Shown here: positions 17,365 to 25,691 of the stretch, piece by piece
Layout of the letters: each line of letters opens with the position of its first letter
Numbering within the stretch: position 1 is the first letter of the stretch
Assembly (NCBI RefSeq): GCF_038039535.1
Contig: NZ_JBBPHP010000005.1
Location: 1-64,000, forward strand
Reading direction: 5' to 3'
Length of the DNA: 64,000 nucleotides
DNA from: Catalinimonas sp038039535
GTDB taxonomy: Bacteria > Bacteroidota > Bacteroidia > Cytophagales > Cyclobacteriaceae
The notes under the pieces: generated by a model
What the model saw: the letters and a program-made list of their open reading frames with translations, nothing else
What the model was told of the DNA's origin: nothing
Databases searched by the model: none
Made by a program: the position numbers and the translations under genes

Positions 17365-18672
17365 ATGTCGTATCTATTTACTTCAGAATCAGTTTCTGAA
17401 GGCCATCCCGATAAAGTTGCCGACCAAATCTCTGATGCTATCCTGGATGCTATGTTATCTCAGGATCCTAACTCTCGGGTGGCCTGTGAAACCTTTGTGA
17501 CCACAGGTTTAGTAGTAGTAGGGGGAGAAGTTACCACAAATGCTTATGTAGAGATTCCCGATGTGGTAAGGGAGACTATTCGCAAAATCGGATACAACAA
17601 AGATAACTATATGTTTGAGTCAAACTCCTGTGGAGTGATGGTGACTTTACACAGTCAATCACCCGACATCGCGATGGGAGTGGATGAAGGAGATGACAAA
17701 GAGCAAGGTGCTGGTGACCAAGGCATGATGTTTGGCTATGCTAGTAAAGAAACACCTGAATATATGCCAATGGCGTTGGCTTACTCCCACCGTTTGGTGC
17801 ACGAGTTAGCCCGTATCAGAAAAGAAGAACCTGAACTCATTCCCTACCTGAGACCCGATGCCAAAGCGCAGGTAACCATTGAATATACAGATGATAAAAC
17901 GCCTATCAGAGTACATACTGTAGTAGTCTCTACCCAGCACGATGAGTTTGTTCTCCCTGAAAATGATAGCAAACAGGCTAAAGCTGCTGCCCAGGAGAAA
18001 ATGCTTTCCCGTATCCGCGAGGATGTTATCCAACACGTGGTGAAAAAGGTAATTCCTGCCAAAATGCTACAAGACACTATTTTTCACATCAACCCTACTG
18101 GTAATTTTGTAATAGGAGGTCCTCATGGTGATGCGGGCCTTACCGGAAGAAAAATCATCGTAGACACTTATGGAGGCCGCGGTGCACATGGTGGAGGAGC
18201 TTTTTCAGGAAAAGATTCCAGTAAAGTAGACCGCAGCGCAGCCTATGCCGCTCGCCATATCGCAAAGAACCTGGTAGCTGCCGGTGTAGCTGATGAAGTT
18301 TTGGTACAGGTTGCCTATGCGATTGGTGTAGCCGAACCAGTATCACTTACAGTAGATACTTACGGAAAGGCAAATGTAAATATGAGTGATGCAGAGATTG
18401 CTAAGACTACTCGCACATTATTTGATATGCGCCCTAAAGCTATTGTAGAACGCTTAGGGCTTAAAAACCCTATTTTCTCGAGCACTGCTGCCTACGGACA
18501 TATGGGAAGAGAAGCTTATAAAGACTATGTAGATGTTGAATACATGGAAGTAAAAGAAAATGGCAATGTGAAAGAAACCTACATCAAGAAAGAAAAGAAG
18601 GAAGTAGATTTCTTTGGATGGGAAAAACTTGACTACGTCGATAAGGTCAAAAGTGCATTTGGTTTGTCCTGA
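17365..18672 (+). CDS. metK: S-adenosylmethionine synthetase
   Basis: MetK makes S-adenosylmethionine from methionine and ATP. The signatures are GHPDKVADQISDAILDA near the N-terminus (ATP and Mg binding), GAGDQGMMFGYA near 115-126 and the P-loop-like GGGAFSGKDSSKVDRSAAY region near 276-294. The 435-residue length is longer than the E. coli enzyme (about 384) because of insertions such as HDEFVLPENDSKQAKAAAQEK and a Lys-rich C-terminal segment, both usual in Bacteroidota. It follows the methylase gene, though it probably has its own promoter, and ends at a perfect palindromic terminator. Confidence 0.97.
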   Translation: MSYLFTSESVSEGHPDKVADQISDAILDAMLSQDPNSRVACETFVTTGLVVVGGEVTTNAYVEIPDVVRETIRKIGYNKDNYMFESNSCGVMVTLHSQSPDIAMGVDEGDDKEQGAGDQGMMFGYASKETPEYMPMALAYSHRLVHELARIRKEEPELIPYLRPDAKAQVTIEYTDDKTPIRVHTVVVSTQHDEFVLPENDSKQAKAAAQEKMLSRIREDVIQHVVKKVIPAKMLQDTIFHINPTGNFVIGGPHGDAGLTGRKIIVDTYGGRGAHGGGAFSGKDSSKVDRSAAYAARHIAKNLVAAGVADEVLVQVAYAIGVAEPVSLTVDTYGKANVNMSDAEIAKTTRTLFDMRPKAIVERLGLKNPIFSSTAAYGHMGREAYKDYVDVEYMEVKENGNVKETYIKKEKKEVDFFGWEKLDYVDKVKSAFGLS

Positions 18673-18688
18673 TAAGTTCTCCTATTCT

Positions 18689-18746
18689 ATTATATTAAAG
18701 AAAAAAAAGATTCAGCATGCTGAATCTTTTTTTTCTTTAATATAAT
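18689..18746. terminator. 58-base perfect palindrome, bidirectional terminator
   Basis: Each arm is 29 bases with no loop. The centre is GATTCAGCATGCTGAATC, flanked by A8 on the left and T8 on the right and then by a further 13 complementary AT-rich bases on each side. It serves the convergent metK and hpf genes. Both strands give a GC-containing stem followed by a T-tract. Confidence 0.9.
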
Positions 18747-18755
18747 TATGATCTC

Positions 18756-19055
18756 TTAATGAGAAGAGAGTTTGTCTTTATGCTTCAACAGTTGCTTCTT
18801 TAACGCACCCACTGCTTTATCAGTCGCTGCTTCAAATGAACTTTCCTGCTCTTTTACAAAAAGCTGGTTACCAGGAATGTTTAATTTTATTTCTACAATT
18901 TTATTATCAGTAGCCTCTCCGTTTTCTAATTTTAGAAAGACTTCACCATCAATGATCCTATCAAAGTAAGTCTCAAGCTTGTTGGCTTTCTTCTGAATAA
19001 AATCAATGAGCTTCTGGTCTGCGTCAAAATGGACGGAATGGGTTTGTAATTTCAT
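18756..19055 (-). CDS. hpf: Ribosome hibernation-promoting factor, HPF/RaiA family
   Basis: The 99-residue product is a short-form HPF. It has the beta-alpha-beta-beta-beta-alpha fold: MKLQTHSVHFDADQKLIDFI, the NKLETYFDRIIDGEVFLKLE stretch and VEIKLNIPGNQLFVKEQ, ending in a helical Lys-rich tail. Short HPF binds between the 30S head and body during starvation and leads to 100S dimers with RMF-type partners. No long-form dimerisation domain is present. It lies downstream of xerC/D and rpsU on the same strand with a 24-base gap to the recombinase, so co-transcription is likely. Confidence 0.93.
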   Translation of the reverse strand: MKLQTHSVHFDADQKLIDFIQKKANKLETYFDRIIDGEVFLKLENGEATDNKIVEIKLNIPGNQLFVKEQESSFEAATDKAVGALKKQLLKHKDKLSSH

Positions 19056-19079
19056 AGGTTAAAAATTTAAAAAAACTAA

Positions 19080-19967
19080 CTATGCTTTTGGATGTGCTTG
19101 GTCAAATACTGACTTCAGCTTTTCCATAGAATTGTGTGTATAAACCTGGGTGGCTGCCAATGAGGCATGACCCAACAAATCTTTAATAGCGTTCAAATCT
19201 GCCCCATTATCAAGTAAATGAGTAGCAAATGTGTGTCGCATTACATGGGGACTTCGCTTATCAGCATGTGCGTATTGATCAAGATATTTCCTCACAGTAC
19301 GATACACCATCATAGGGTAACAAGGGTCACCGCTATTGGTTACCAATAAATAATGATTAAAAGCTTCGCTCTCTTTAAAATATGCTTTTTTCGCTATTTG
19401 ATAATCGGATATCAACTTTGATAAGCTTTTATGACAAGGTATAATCCTTTCTTTTTGGCGTTTACCTTCCACCTTAATAGTGCTTTTCTCTGCTGAAATA
19501 TTAGAGGTTTGCAAATTAATCATTTCAGACAATCGGACGCCGGTTCCATAAAGTATTTCTAGCATTAAGCGATCTCTTATGCCTGGAAAATCATGGGCGA
19601 AATCATGGTCATCCAAAAGAGTAAAAATCTCTTTCACCTGAACAAAATGAGGCAAAGGGTTATTTGCTTTTAATGCTTTTACCTTATGTGTTGGGTTGAG
19701 TCTGATATGACGCCGATGCTGTAGAAATTTGTAGAAAGACCTAAGGGTACTTACCTTCCGATTAATAGAACGAGCCTTGTTTTTCTTATTAGATAAGTCT
19801 ACAATCCACGCTCTTATATCAAGGTGATTTGCTTGTACTATTGAGGTTCCCGGAGAATGATGCTTCAAGAAATTATTAAATTGCAGCAGATCATTACTGT
19901 AGGAACTAATAGTATGAGAACTCATTCGTTTCTCATAGGTGAGAAACTTAATGAAGGATTCAATCAT
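19080..19967 (-). CDS. xerC: Tyrosine recombinase XerC/XerD
   Basis: Xer recombinases resolve chromosome dimers at dif. The 295-residue product has an N-terminal SAM-like core-binding domain (1-100) and a catalytic domain with the full set of residues: R145 in GTGVRLSEM, K169 in GKRQKERIIP, H241 and R244 in HVMRHTF, H267 in LLGHASL and the nucleophile Y276 in TQVYTH. Start ATG 19967 gives MIESFIKFLTYEKRMS; a TTG three codons earlier is possible. The housekeeping context (hpf, rpsU) argues for a chromosomal Xer rather than a mobile-element integrase. XerC or XerD identity cannot be decided here. Confidence 0.9.
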   Translation of the reverse strand: MIESFIKFLTYEKRMSSHTISSYSNDLLQFNNFLKHHSPGTSIVQANHLDIRAWIVDLSNKKNKARSINRKVSTLRSFYKFLQHRRHIRLNPTHKVKALKANNPLPHFVQVKEIFTLLDDHDFAHDFPGIRDRLMLEILYGTGVRLSEMINLQTSNISAEKSTIKVEGKRQKERIIPCHKSLSKLISDYQIAKKAYFKESEAFNHYLLVTNSGDPCYPMMVYRTVRKYLDQYAHADKRSPHVMRHTFATHLLDNGADLNAIKDLLGHASLAATQVYTHNSMEKLKSVFDQAHPKA

Positions 19968-20039
19968 AAAAAGCAAGTATAGTGATTAATGAACTATCAC
20001 TATAATAAAGAAAAGATTAAAAAATTAGGCAATAAAAGC

Positions 20040-20234
20040 CTATATATTTTCTTGAGATCTCATTTTTTGTCTGTAAGCAGCTTTGAGTCTTTCGTTTCTC
20101 TTTTGAACAGAAGGTTTCTCATAATGAGTCCTTGAACGTACTTCTTTCAAAGTTCCTGTTTTCTCAAATTTTTTCTTGAAGCGTTTTAGCGCTTTTTCTA
20201 TAGACTCGTTTTCTTTAACGTTTACTGTAATCAT
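20040..20234 (-). CDS. rpsU: 30S ribosomal protein bS21
   Basis: The 64-residue product has the bS21 pattern: MITVNVKENESIEKALKRFK, then KKFEKTGTLKEVRSRTHYEKP and a basic C-terminus. In Bacteroidota ribosomes bS21, with bS6 and bS18, sequesters the 3' end of 16S rRNA, which explains the rarity of Shine-Dalgarno sequences. ATG 20234 gives the family N-terminus. The leader contains no AGGAGG-like sequence. That is notable because flavobacterial rpsU genes are described as keeping a strong one. A textbook promoter lies just upstream. It leads a probable rpsU-xer-hpf operon. Confidence 0.95.
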   Translation of the reverse strand: MITVNVKENESIEKALKRFKKKFEKTGTLKEVRSRTHYEKPSVQKRNERLKAAYRQKMRSQENI

Positions 20235-20269
20235 AAACAAATATTTTTATTTTTTCCGAATAAAGACCG

Positions 20270-20300
20270 CAAAAATACGGATTGATTTCTTTCGATCAAA
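20270..20300 (-). promoter_or_regulatory. rpsU promoter, consensus form
   Basis: On the minus strand TTTG (20300-20297), 19 bases, then TATTTTTG (20277-20270). This is a complete match to the Bacteroidota sigma-A pattern TTTG-N19-TAnnTTTG. The expected transcript starts near 20263, about 28 bases before the ATG. Confidence 0.75.
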
Positions 20301-20439
20301 CGAAAGTTATAAAATTTATGTACACCTCGTAAATGGCGACATTTTTGTAACGCCTCTAAGACTGTTGTAGTTCTATTTCATTTTCATTTTTCTAAACAGT
20401 ATTTTGCCAAAATCAAAATAAAATAAAAGTAATATTAAT

Positions 20440-20474
20440 TTTGTGGTATTATTTCTTATTAAAATTTATTTTTG
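20440..20474 (+). promoter_or_regulatory. Predicted promoter of the ugd-uxs-galE operon
   Basis: TTTG at 20440-20443 and an exact -7 box TATTTTTG at 20467-20474 are separated by 23 bases, slightly longer than ideal. The predicted leader is about 28 bases. The region is divergent from the rpsU promoter. Confidence 0.55.
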
Positions 20475-20507
20475 CACGAAAATTAATCCACTTTAAATTC
20501 TCATAAT

Positions 20508-21821
20508 ATGAAGATAGCAGTAGTTGGTACTGGCTATGTCGGCTTAGTTACAGGAACATGTTTTGCTGAAACAGGAAACACTGTAAGCTGCGTAGATATT
20601 GATGAAAAGAAAGTAGCCAAACTAAAGAATGGCGAAGTTCCCATCTACGAGCCTGGTTTGGAAGTGCTCTTTGAGAGAAACGTCCATCAGGGTAGGTTGC
20701 ATTTCACTACTGATTTGAAGGAAGGTATAGAAGGCGCTAAAATAATATTCTTAGCTTTGCCGACCCCTCCGGGTGAGGATGGTTCAGCTGACTTAAAGTA
20801 TGTGCTTAAAGTAGCAGAAGACCTGGGGTCTATTTTACAAGAATATGCAGTGATTGTAGATAAGAGTACCGTACCGGTAGGAACAGCCGAAAAAGTACGG
20901 GCCAAGATAGCTGAAAATGCTAAAGTAGAATTTGATGTAGTTTCCAATCCTGAATTTTTGAGAGAAGGTGTTGCAGTTGATGATTTTATGAAGCCAGACC
21001 GTGTTGTGATTGGCACAAAATCTAAAAAGGCTCAGGAGATCATGGAAAAATTATATACTCCTTTGGTCAGACAAGGCAATCCCATTATTTTTATGGATGA
21101 GGCTTCAGCAGAGCTTACAAAGTATGCTGCAAATTCGTTTCTGGCTACCAAGATCACTTTTATGAATGAGATCGCAAACCTTTGCGAAAAGCTGGGCGCT
21201 GATGTAGATATGGTAAGAAAAGGTATTGGTACAGATACCAGGATAGGAAGACGCTTTCTGTTTGCAGGAATAGGCTATGGGGGAAGTTGCTTTCCTAAGG
21301 ATGTACAGGCACTGGCCAAGTCATCCAATGAGGCAGCATATGATTTTAAGATTTTGAATGCTGTAATGGATATCAATCAGGGACAAAAAACCCGACTGAT
21401 AGAAAAAGCCAACAAACACTTCAATGGTGACCTGAAGGGCAAGACGTTTGCTATGTGGGGACTCTCATTTAAGCCCTATACCGATGATATTAGAGAAGCT
21501 CCGGCATTATATAATATTGACGCGTTGCTGGCTGCAGGGGCTAAGGTGAAAGCATACGATCCTGAAGGTATGAAAAATGTGCGTTCAGTAGTGGGAGATA
21601 AAATCGAGTATTGTGTGGATGAATATCATGCAGCTGAAGATGTAGATGGAATTTTTATCATGACAGAATGGCCTATCTTCAGGACGCCAGATTTTGAAAA
21701 GTTAGCATCTATCACAAAGGGTAAAGTGATTTTTGATGGAAGAAACCTTTATGATCCCGAAGCGATGGCTGAACTTGGATATTCATATTATAGTATAGGA
21801 AGAAAAGATATAAATGGCTAA
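20508..21821 (+). CDS. ugd: UDP-glucose 6-dehydrogenase
   Basis: Ugd oxidises UDP-glucose to UDP-glucuronate with two NAD. The 437-residue product has an N-terminal Rossmann motif GTGYVGLVTG (7-16), DKSTVPVGTAEKV near 118-130, Lys205 in ELTKYAANSF, and the catalytic Cys C261 in GYGGSCFPKDVQAL. The C-terminal UDP-binding domain includes WGLSFKPYTDDIREAP. It overlaps the next gene by eight bases. With uxs and galE it forms a three-gene operon that supplies acidic, pentose and galactose sugar nucleotides for surface polysaccharide. Confidence 0.96.
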   Translation: MKIAVVGTGYVGLVTGTCFAETGNTVSCVDIDEKKVAKLKNGEVPIYEPGLEVLFERNVHQGRLHFTTDLKEGIEGAKIIFLALPTPPGEDGSADLKYVLKVAEDLGSILQEYAVIVDKSTVPVGTAEKVRAKIAENAKVEFDVVSNPEFLREGVAVDDFMKPDRVVIGTKSKKAQEIMEKLYTPLVRQGNPIIFMDEASAELTKYAANSFLATKITFMNEIANLCEKLGADVDMVRKGIGTDTRIGRRFLFAGIGYGGSCFPKDVQALAKSSNEAAYDFKILNAVMDINQGQKTRLIEKANKHFNGDLKGKTFAMWGLSFKPYTDDIREAPALYNIDALLAAGAKVKAYDPEGMKNVRSVVGDKIEYCVDEYHAAEDVDGIFIMTEWPIFRTPDFEKLASITKGKVIFDGRNLYDPEAMAELGYSYYSIGRKDING

Positions 21822-22758
21822 ACAAAGAATACTCATTACAGGAGGAGCCGGTTTTCTAGGCTCCCATCTTTGCGATCGCTTTCTTAAGGAAGGTTATTAC
21901 GTGATTGCAATGGACAACTTAATAACCGGTAACCTCAAGAATATTGAACATCTGATGCACCGGGAGGACTTTGAGTTTTTCCATTGTGATATATCTAATT
22001 ATGTGCATGTTCCCGGGCATCTGGATTATATTTTGCACTTCGCGTCACCTGCCAGCCCCATAGATTACCTTAAAATGCCTATTCAGACCTTAAAAGTAGG
22101 CTCACTGGGTACACATAATTGTCTGGGATTAGCAAGGGCGAAGAAAGCCAGAATCCTGGTGGCCTCTACTTCAGAAGTCTACGGAGACCCCACTGTACAT
22201 CCTCAGAAGGAAGAGTACTGGGGAAATGTAAACCCTATCGGCCCTCGCGGTGTGTATGATGAGGCTAAGCGTTTTCAAGAGGCGATTACTATGGCTTATC
22301 ACACTTACCATAAGCTGGAAACCAGAATTATCAGGATTTTTAATACCTATGGGCCCAGAATGCGACTAAATGATGGGCGGGCACTTCCTGCATTCCTAGG
22401 TCAGGCACTGAGAGGTGAAGATCTGACAGTATTTGGTGATGGTTCTCAGACCCGTTCTTTTTGCTATGTAGATGATTTGGTAGAAGGTATTTATCGCTTA
22501 TTGTTGAGTGATTACCCATATCCGGTAAATATTGGTAACCCTGACGAAATCTCCATCAAAGATTTTGCAGAGGAAATTATTAAACTTACTGGCACCAACC
22601 AGAAGATCATATACAAACCCCTTCCCCAGGATGATCCTATGCAGCGTCAGCCGGACATTACCAAGGCCAAAGAAATTTTGGGGTGGGAGCCTAAAGTATC
22701 TCGCTCCGAAGGCTTGAAGATTACCTATGATTTCTATGCAAATAAAACTGAAAGCTAA
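21814..22758 (+). CDS. uxs: UDP-glucuronate decarboxylase (UDP-xylose synthase)
   Basis: This extended SDR converts UDP-glucuronate to UDP-xylose. The 314-residue product has GGAGFLGSHL (10-19) for NAD. The UXS signatures are ASPASPIDYLKMPIQTLKVG (78-96) and TSEVYGDP with E121 (119-126). GNVNPIGPRGVYDEAKR holds the catalytic Y148 and K152. The signature around residues 78-96 separates it from plain UDP-sugar epimerases. It uses the product of the gene just upstream and shares one base with galE, so the three are one transcript. Confidence 0.92.
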   Translation: MAKQRILITGGAGFLGSHLCDRFLKEGYYVIAMDNLITGNLKNIEHLMHREDFEFFHCDISNYVHVPGHLDYILHFASPASPIDYLKMPIQTLKVGSLGTHNCLGLARAKKARILVASTSEVYGDPTVHPQKEEYWGNVNPIGPRGVYDEAKRFQEAITMAYHTYHKLETRIIRIFNTYGPRMRLNDGRALPAFLGQALRGEDLTVFGDGSQTRSFCYVDDLVEGIYRLLLSDYPYPVNIGNPDEISIKDFAEEIIKLTGTNQKIIYKPLPQDDPMQRQPDITKAKEILGWEPKVSRSEGLKITYDFYANKTES

Positions 22759-23792
22759 TGCCTGAAATTACTAGGAAGGTAATAGTTACGGGCGGTGCTG
22801 GCTATATCGGCTCTCATACAGTGGTAGAGCTTTCACATGCTGGCTATGAACCAATTATTGTAGATAATTTTGTCAATGCAGAGAAGTCGGCACTTAATGG
22901 TATAGAGAGTATCCTGAGAACCAAAGTAAAATTCTACGAAGGAGACTGTGGAGATAAGGAGTTTATGAAAAATATCATAGCTCAGGAAAAAGGCGTTTCA
23001 GGAATTATACATTTTGCGGCCTACAAGGCAGTGGGAGAATCAGTAAACCAGCCTCTAAAGTATTATCGAAATAATCTGGATAGCTTACTTACTCTGATGG
23101 AATTAATGAATGAGTATCACATACCTCATATTGTTTTTTCCTCATCGTGTACAGTTTATGGCCAGCCAGACACACTGCCAGTAACAGAGGAAAGTCCTAA
23201 AAAGCCCGCCGAGTCTCCTTATGGAAATACTAAGCAGATTTGTGAAGAAATTTTGGAAGATACAGTAAATAGTGGAATGCCAATTAAAGTAGTTGCCCTG
23301 AGGTATTTCAATCCTATAGGGGCGCACCCTTCTGCGGAAATTGGTGAACTTCCCTTGGGTGTTCCTAATAACTTAGTGCCTTTTGTTACCCAAACTGCAG
23401 CCGGAATCAGGGAAAAGCTTACAGTTTTCGGGAACAACTACGATACACACGACGGAACTTGTCTTAGAGATTATATCCACGTAGTGGATCTGGCTAAAGC
23501 CCATGTGAGTGCTTTGCAATATTTAGGAGAAAAGGAAGCAGAAAATACCTATGATGTATTTAACATAGGGACTGGTGAGGGTAGTACAGTACTTGATGTA
23601 ATTAACACCTTTGAAGAGGTAAACAATACCAAGCTTAATTATACCATTGGAGACAGAAGAGCAGGTGATGTGGAAAAAGTGTATGCAGACGTAACGCTCG
23701 CAAATACTGCCCTCAAATGGAAGGCTGAACTAACATTAGCTGACGCTCTTAAGGATGCCTGGAGATGGCAGCTAAGTTTGAAAAAAAACTAG
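22758..23792 (+). CDS. galE: UDP-glucose 4-epimerase
   Basis: GalE interconverts UDP-glucose and UDP-galactose. The 344-residue product has TGGAGYIGSHTVVEL (11-25), HFAAYKAVGESV (85-96), SSSCTVYGQP (128-137), the catalytic pair Y155 and K159 in SPYGNTKQ, and the substrate loop RDYIHVVDLAKAH in the second half. Because a uxs gene precedes it, epimerisation of UDP-xylose to UDP-arabinose is also conceivable; sequence alone does not decide. Its last four bases overlap the convergent pdxJ gene, and no terminator hairpin is seen between them. Confidence 0.93.
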   Translation: MPEITRKVIVTGGAGYIGSHTVVELSHAGYEPIIVDNFVNAEKSALNGIESILRTKVKFYEGDCGDKEFMKNIIAQEKGVSGIIHFAAYKAVGESVNQPLKYYRNNLDSLLTLMELMNEYHIPHIVFSSSCTVYGQPDTLPVTEESPKKPAESPYGNTKQICEEILEDTVNSGMPIKVVALRYFNPIGAHPSAEIGELPLGVPNNLVPFVTQTAAGIREKLTVFGNNYDTHDGTCLRDYIHVVDLAKAHVSALQYLGEKEAENTYDVFNIGTGEGSTVLDVINTFEEVNNTKLNYTIGDRRAGDVEKVYADVTLANTALKWKAELTLADALKDAWRWQLSLKKN

Positions 23793-24502
23793 AGCAATTG
23801 TCTTAGGTAAAGCTGTATTGTGTTTTCTAATCCATAATAGAGGGCGTCGCAAATCAGGGCGTGGCCGATTGATACCTCATCTAAATAGGGAATTCTTTCT
23901 TTTAGATATTTAAGGTTGTCTAGATCTAGGTCATGTCCTGCATTGATTTCCAAACCAAGTGATCGGGCTTTATCTGCTGTTGCAACGTAAGGAGCTACCG
24001 CTTCTTCCTTATCTTTGTGATAATTACGGGCGTAGCTCTCTGTATACAATTCTATCCGGTCACACCCAACGGCAGCGGCTCCTTCGGCCATAACAGGGTC
24101 AGGATCAACAAAAATTGAAGTACGTACCCCAAAGCTCTTAAGCTCACGGATTACTTCTATCAAAAAATCCTTTTGTTTGTAGGTATCCCAGCCGGCATTT
24201 GAAGTGAGCACTTCAGGGGGGTCAGGTACAAGTGTAGCTTGTGCAGGTCGTACTTCTGCAATAATATTCATATACCGCTCATCAGGATAGCCTTCAATAT
24301 TAAATTCTGTACTTATTGCTTCTTTGAGCGCAAAAACATCACTCCTGCGAATGTGCCGTTCATCAGGTCGGGGATGTACAGTAATGCCCTGGGCACCGAA
24401 ACGCTCTGCATCCAGCGCTACTTGAACAACATCCGGATTGTTACCTCCTCGGGAATTTCTAAGCGTGGCAATCTTGTTGATATTAACACTAAGCTTCGTC
24501 AT
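23789..24502 (-). CDS. pdxJ: Pyridoxine 5'-phosphate synthase
   Basis: PdxJ condenses 1-deoxyxylulose 5-phosphate with 3-amino-2-oxopropyl phosphate in the DXP-dependent vitamin B6 route. The 237-residue TIM-barrel protein shows LSVNINKIATLRNSRGGNNP at the N-terminus, ITVHPRPDERHIRRSDV near 38-54, LVPDPPEVLTSNAGWD near 92-107 and LEINAGHDLDLDNL near 192-205. All are standard PdxJ motifs. It is divergent from the YqeY gene with a 63-base gap. Other B6 genes are not in the window. Confidence 0.95.
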   Translation of the reverse strand: MTKLSVNINKIATLRNSRGGNNPDVVQVALDAERFGAQGITVHPRPDERHIRRSDVFALKEAISTEFNIEGYPDERYMNIIAEVRPAQATLVPDPPEVLTSNAGWDTYKQKDFLIEVIRELKSFGVRTSIFVDPDPVMAEGAAAVGCDRIELYTESYARNYHKDKEEAVAPYVATADKARSLGLEINAGHDLDLDNLKYLKERIPYLDEVSIGHALICDALYYGLENTIQLYLRQLL

Positions 24503-24565
24503 TGCAGCTGATTTATGTAAATTGCCTCAATTTAAAAAAATATTGTCAATACAAATTATTTATAC

Positions 24566-25015
24566 ATGAGTTTGAAGTCAAGAATTGATCAGGACATAAA
24601 AGAGGCAATGCGTGCTAAAGATCAGGATGCATTGCGTACTCTTAGAAGTATCAAATCTATGATACTGCTGGCAGAGACTGAAAAAGGAGGTAGTAAAGAA
24701 CTTACCGAAGCAGATGAAATGAAGTTGCTGACCAAAGCTGCAAAACAAAGAAAAGAGTCTTTGGATACATTTGCAGCTCAGGGTAGAGAAGATTTGGCGA
24801 ATAAGGAAAAAACCGAGCTAGAGATCATTGAGCGGTATTTACCCCAGCAGATGTCAGAACAAGAATTAACACAGGCACTGCAAAAGATTATCGCAGAGGA
24901 AGGAGCAAGTGGAATGCAAGATATGGGGAAAGTGATGGGGAGAGCTACTCAGGAACTGGCAGGGCGTGCAGATGGTAAACAAATATCACAAACGGTAAAG
25001 CAACTACTAAATTAA
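24566..25015 (+). CDS. GatB/YqeY domain-containing protein
   Basis: The 149-residue all-helical product matches YqeY: MSLKSRIDQDIKEAMRAKDQDALRTLRSI at the start, then EELTEADEMKLLTKAAKQRKES-like helices, YLPQQMSEQELTQAL near 92-106 and the C-terminal DMGKVMGRATQELAGRADGK. The domain resembles the tail of GatB in the tRNA amidotransferase. The free-standing protein has no settled function. It lies seven bases before the CvpA gene, so the two are co-transcribed. Confidence 0.9.
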   Translation: MSLKSRIDQDIKEAMRAKDQDALRTLRSIKSMILLAETEKGGSKELTEADEMKLLTKAAKQRKESLDTFAAQGREDLANKEKTELEIIERYLPQQMSEQELTQALQKIIAEEGASGMQDMGKVMGRATQELAGRADGKQISQTVKQLLN

Positions 25016-25022
25016 TATCCTA

Positions 25023-25550
25023 TTGAGTATCTGGGATTTCGTAATACTAGTGATACTGCTGGCAGGTGCCTATCAGGGTTTTCAGAAAGGTCTCCTTAGA
25101 GAAGTAGTAGGTATATTTGCATTGGTGGCAGGCATTATTGGGGCTATTCAATGGTTGCCGCAGGGAATAAATTTTCTTTCGCGTATCCTGAACACCCAAA
25201 CAGAGTTACTACCTGTTTTTGCTTTTTTTCTTATATTTATCGCTATTGTGCTCGCAATTTCGCTCGCCGGAAGATTAGTAAAACTTGTCATAGACCTTAC
25301 CCCTATTGGCTTTGTTGATGGTGTGGGAGGAGCTTTACTAGGCATGTTGAAGTGGGCATTAGGCATTAGTATTATCCTGTGGGTCTTGGATAATGCACAG
25401 GTGGGGTTACCGGTAGATGATGAAAGTATGATTTATATGAATGTCAAGCAGGTAGCACCTTATATCTTCCAGCATCTCGGCGAATGGTCCCCCATGGTAG
25501 CGGACATGATCAATACAATACAACAAATATTCGCAGATATTGAATGGTAA
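25023..25550 (+). CDS. CvpA family membrane protein
   Basis: The 175-residue inner-membrane protein has four predicted helices. The family N-terminus is IWDFVILVILLAGAYQGFQKGLLREVVGI, and GRLVKLVIDLTPIGFVDGVGGALLGMLKW lies near 80-108. CvpA was named for colicin V production and is also tied to purF operons and envelope stress, but its mechanism is unknown. The start is TTG at 25023. It directly follows the YqeY gene. Confidence 0.88.
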   Translation: MSIWDFVILVILLAGAYQGFQKGLLREVVGIFALVAGIIGAIQWLPQGINFLSRILNTQTELLPVFAFFLIFIAIVLAISLAGRLVKLVIDLTPIGFVDGVGGALLGMLKWALGISIILWVLDNAQVGLPVDDESMIYMNVKQVAPYIFQHLGEWSPMVADMINTIQQIFADIEW

Positions 25551-25596
25551 TCATCCCAATTCTAAGTAATTGTTAACACAAGTGATCTGCTAGCCG

Positions 25597-25623
25597 TTAA
25601 CATTACATGAGTGAATATCTTTG
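25597..25623 (+). promoter_or_regulatory. Candidate promoter of the hydrolase-CBS-nadK run
   Basis: TATCTTTG at 25616-25623 is an exact TAnnTTTG box. The -33 position shows only a weak GTTAA. The predicted leader to the ATG at 25692 is about 60 bases. Confidence 0.4.
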
Positions 25624-25691
25624 TTACATTTAATGTTATAACTCAAAAATTCTGATTTACTTAACAAAGTAAATTAATAAACTGTCAATTC

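Noticed and set aside
19080..19967. Mobile-element integrase
   Set aside because: The tyrosine recombinase sits with hpf and rpsU, with no att repeats, tRNA or phage genes nearby. A chromosomal Xer role is more likely.
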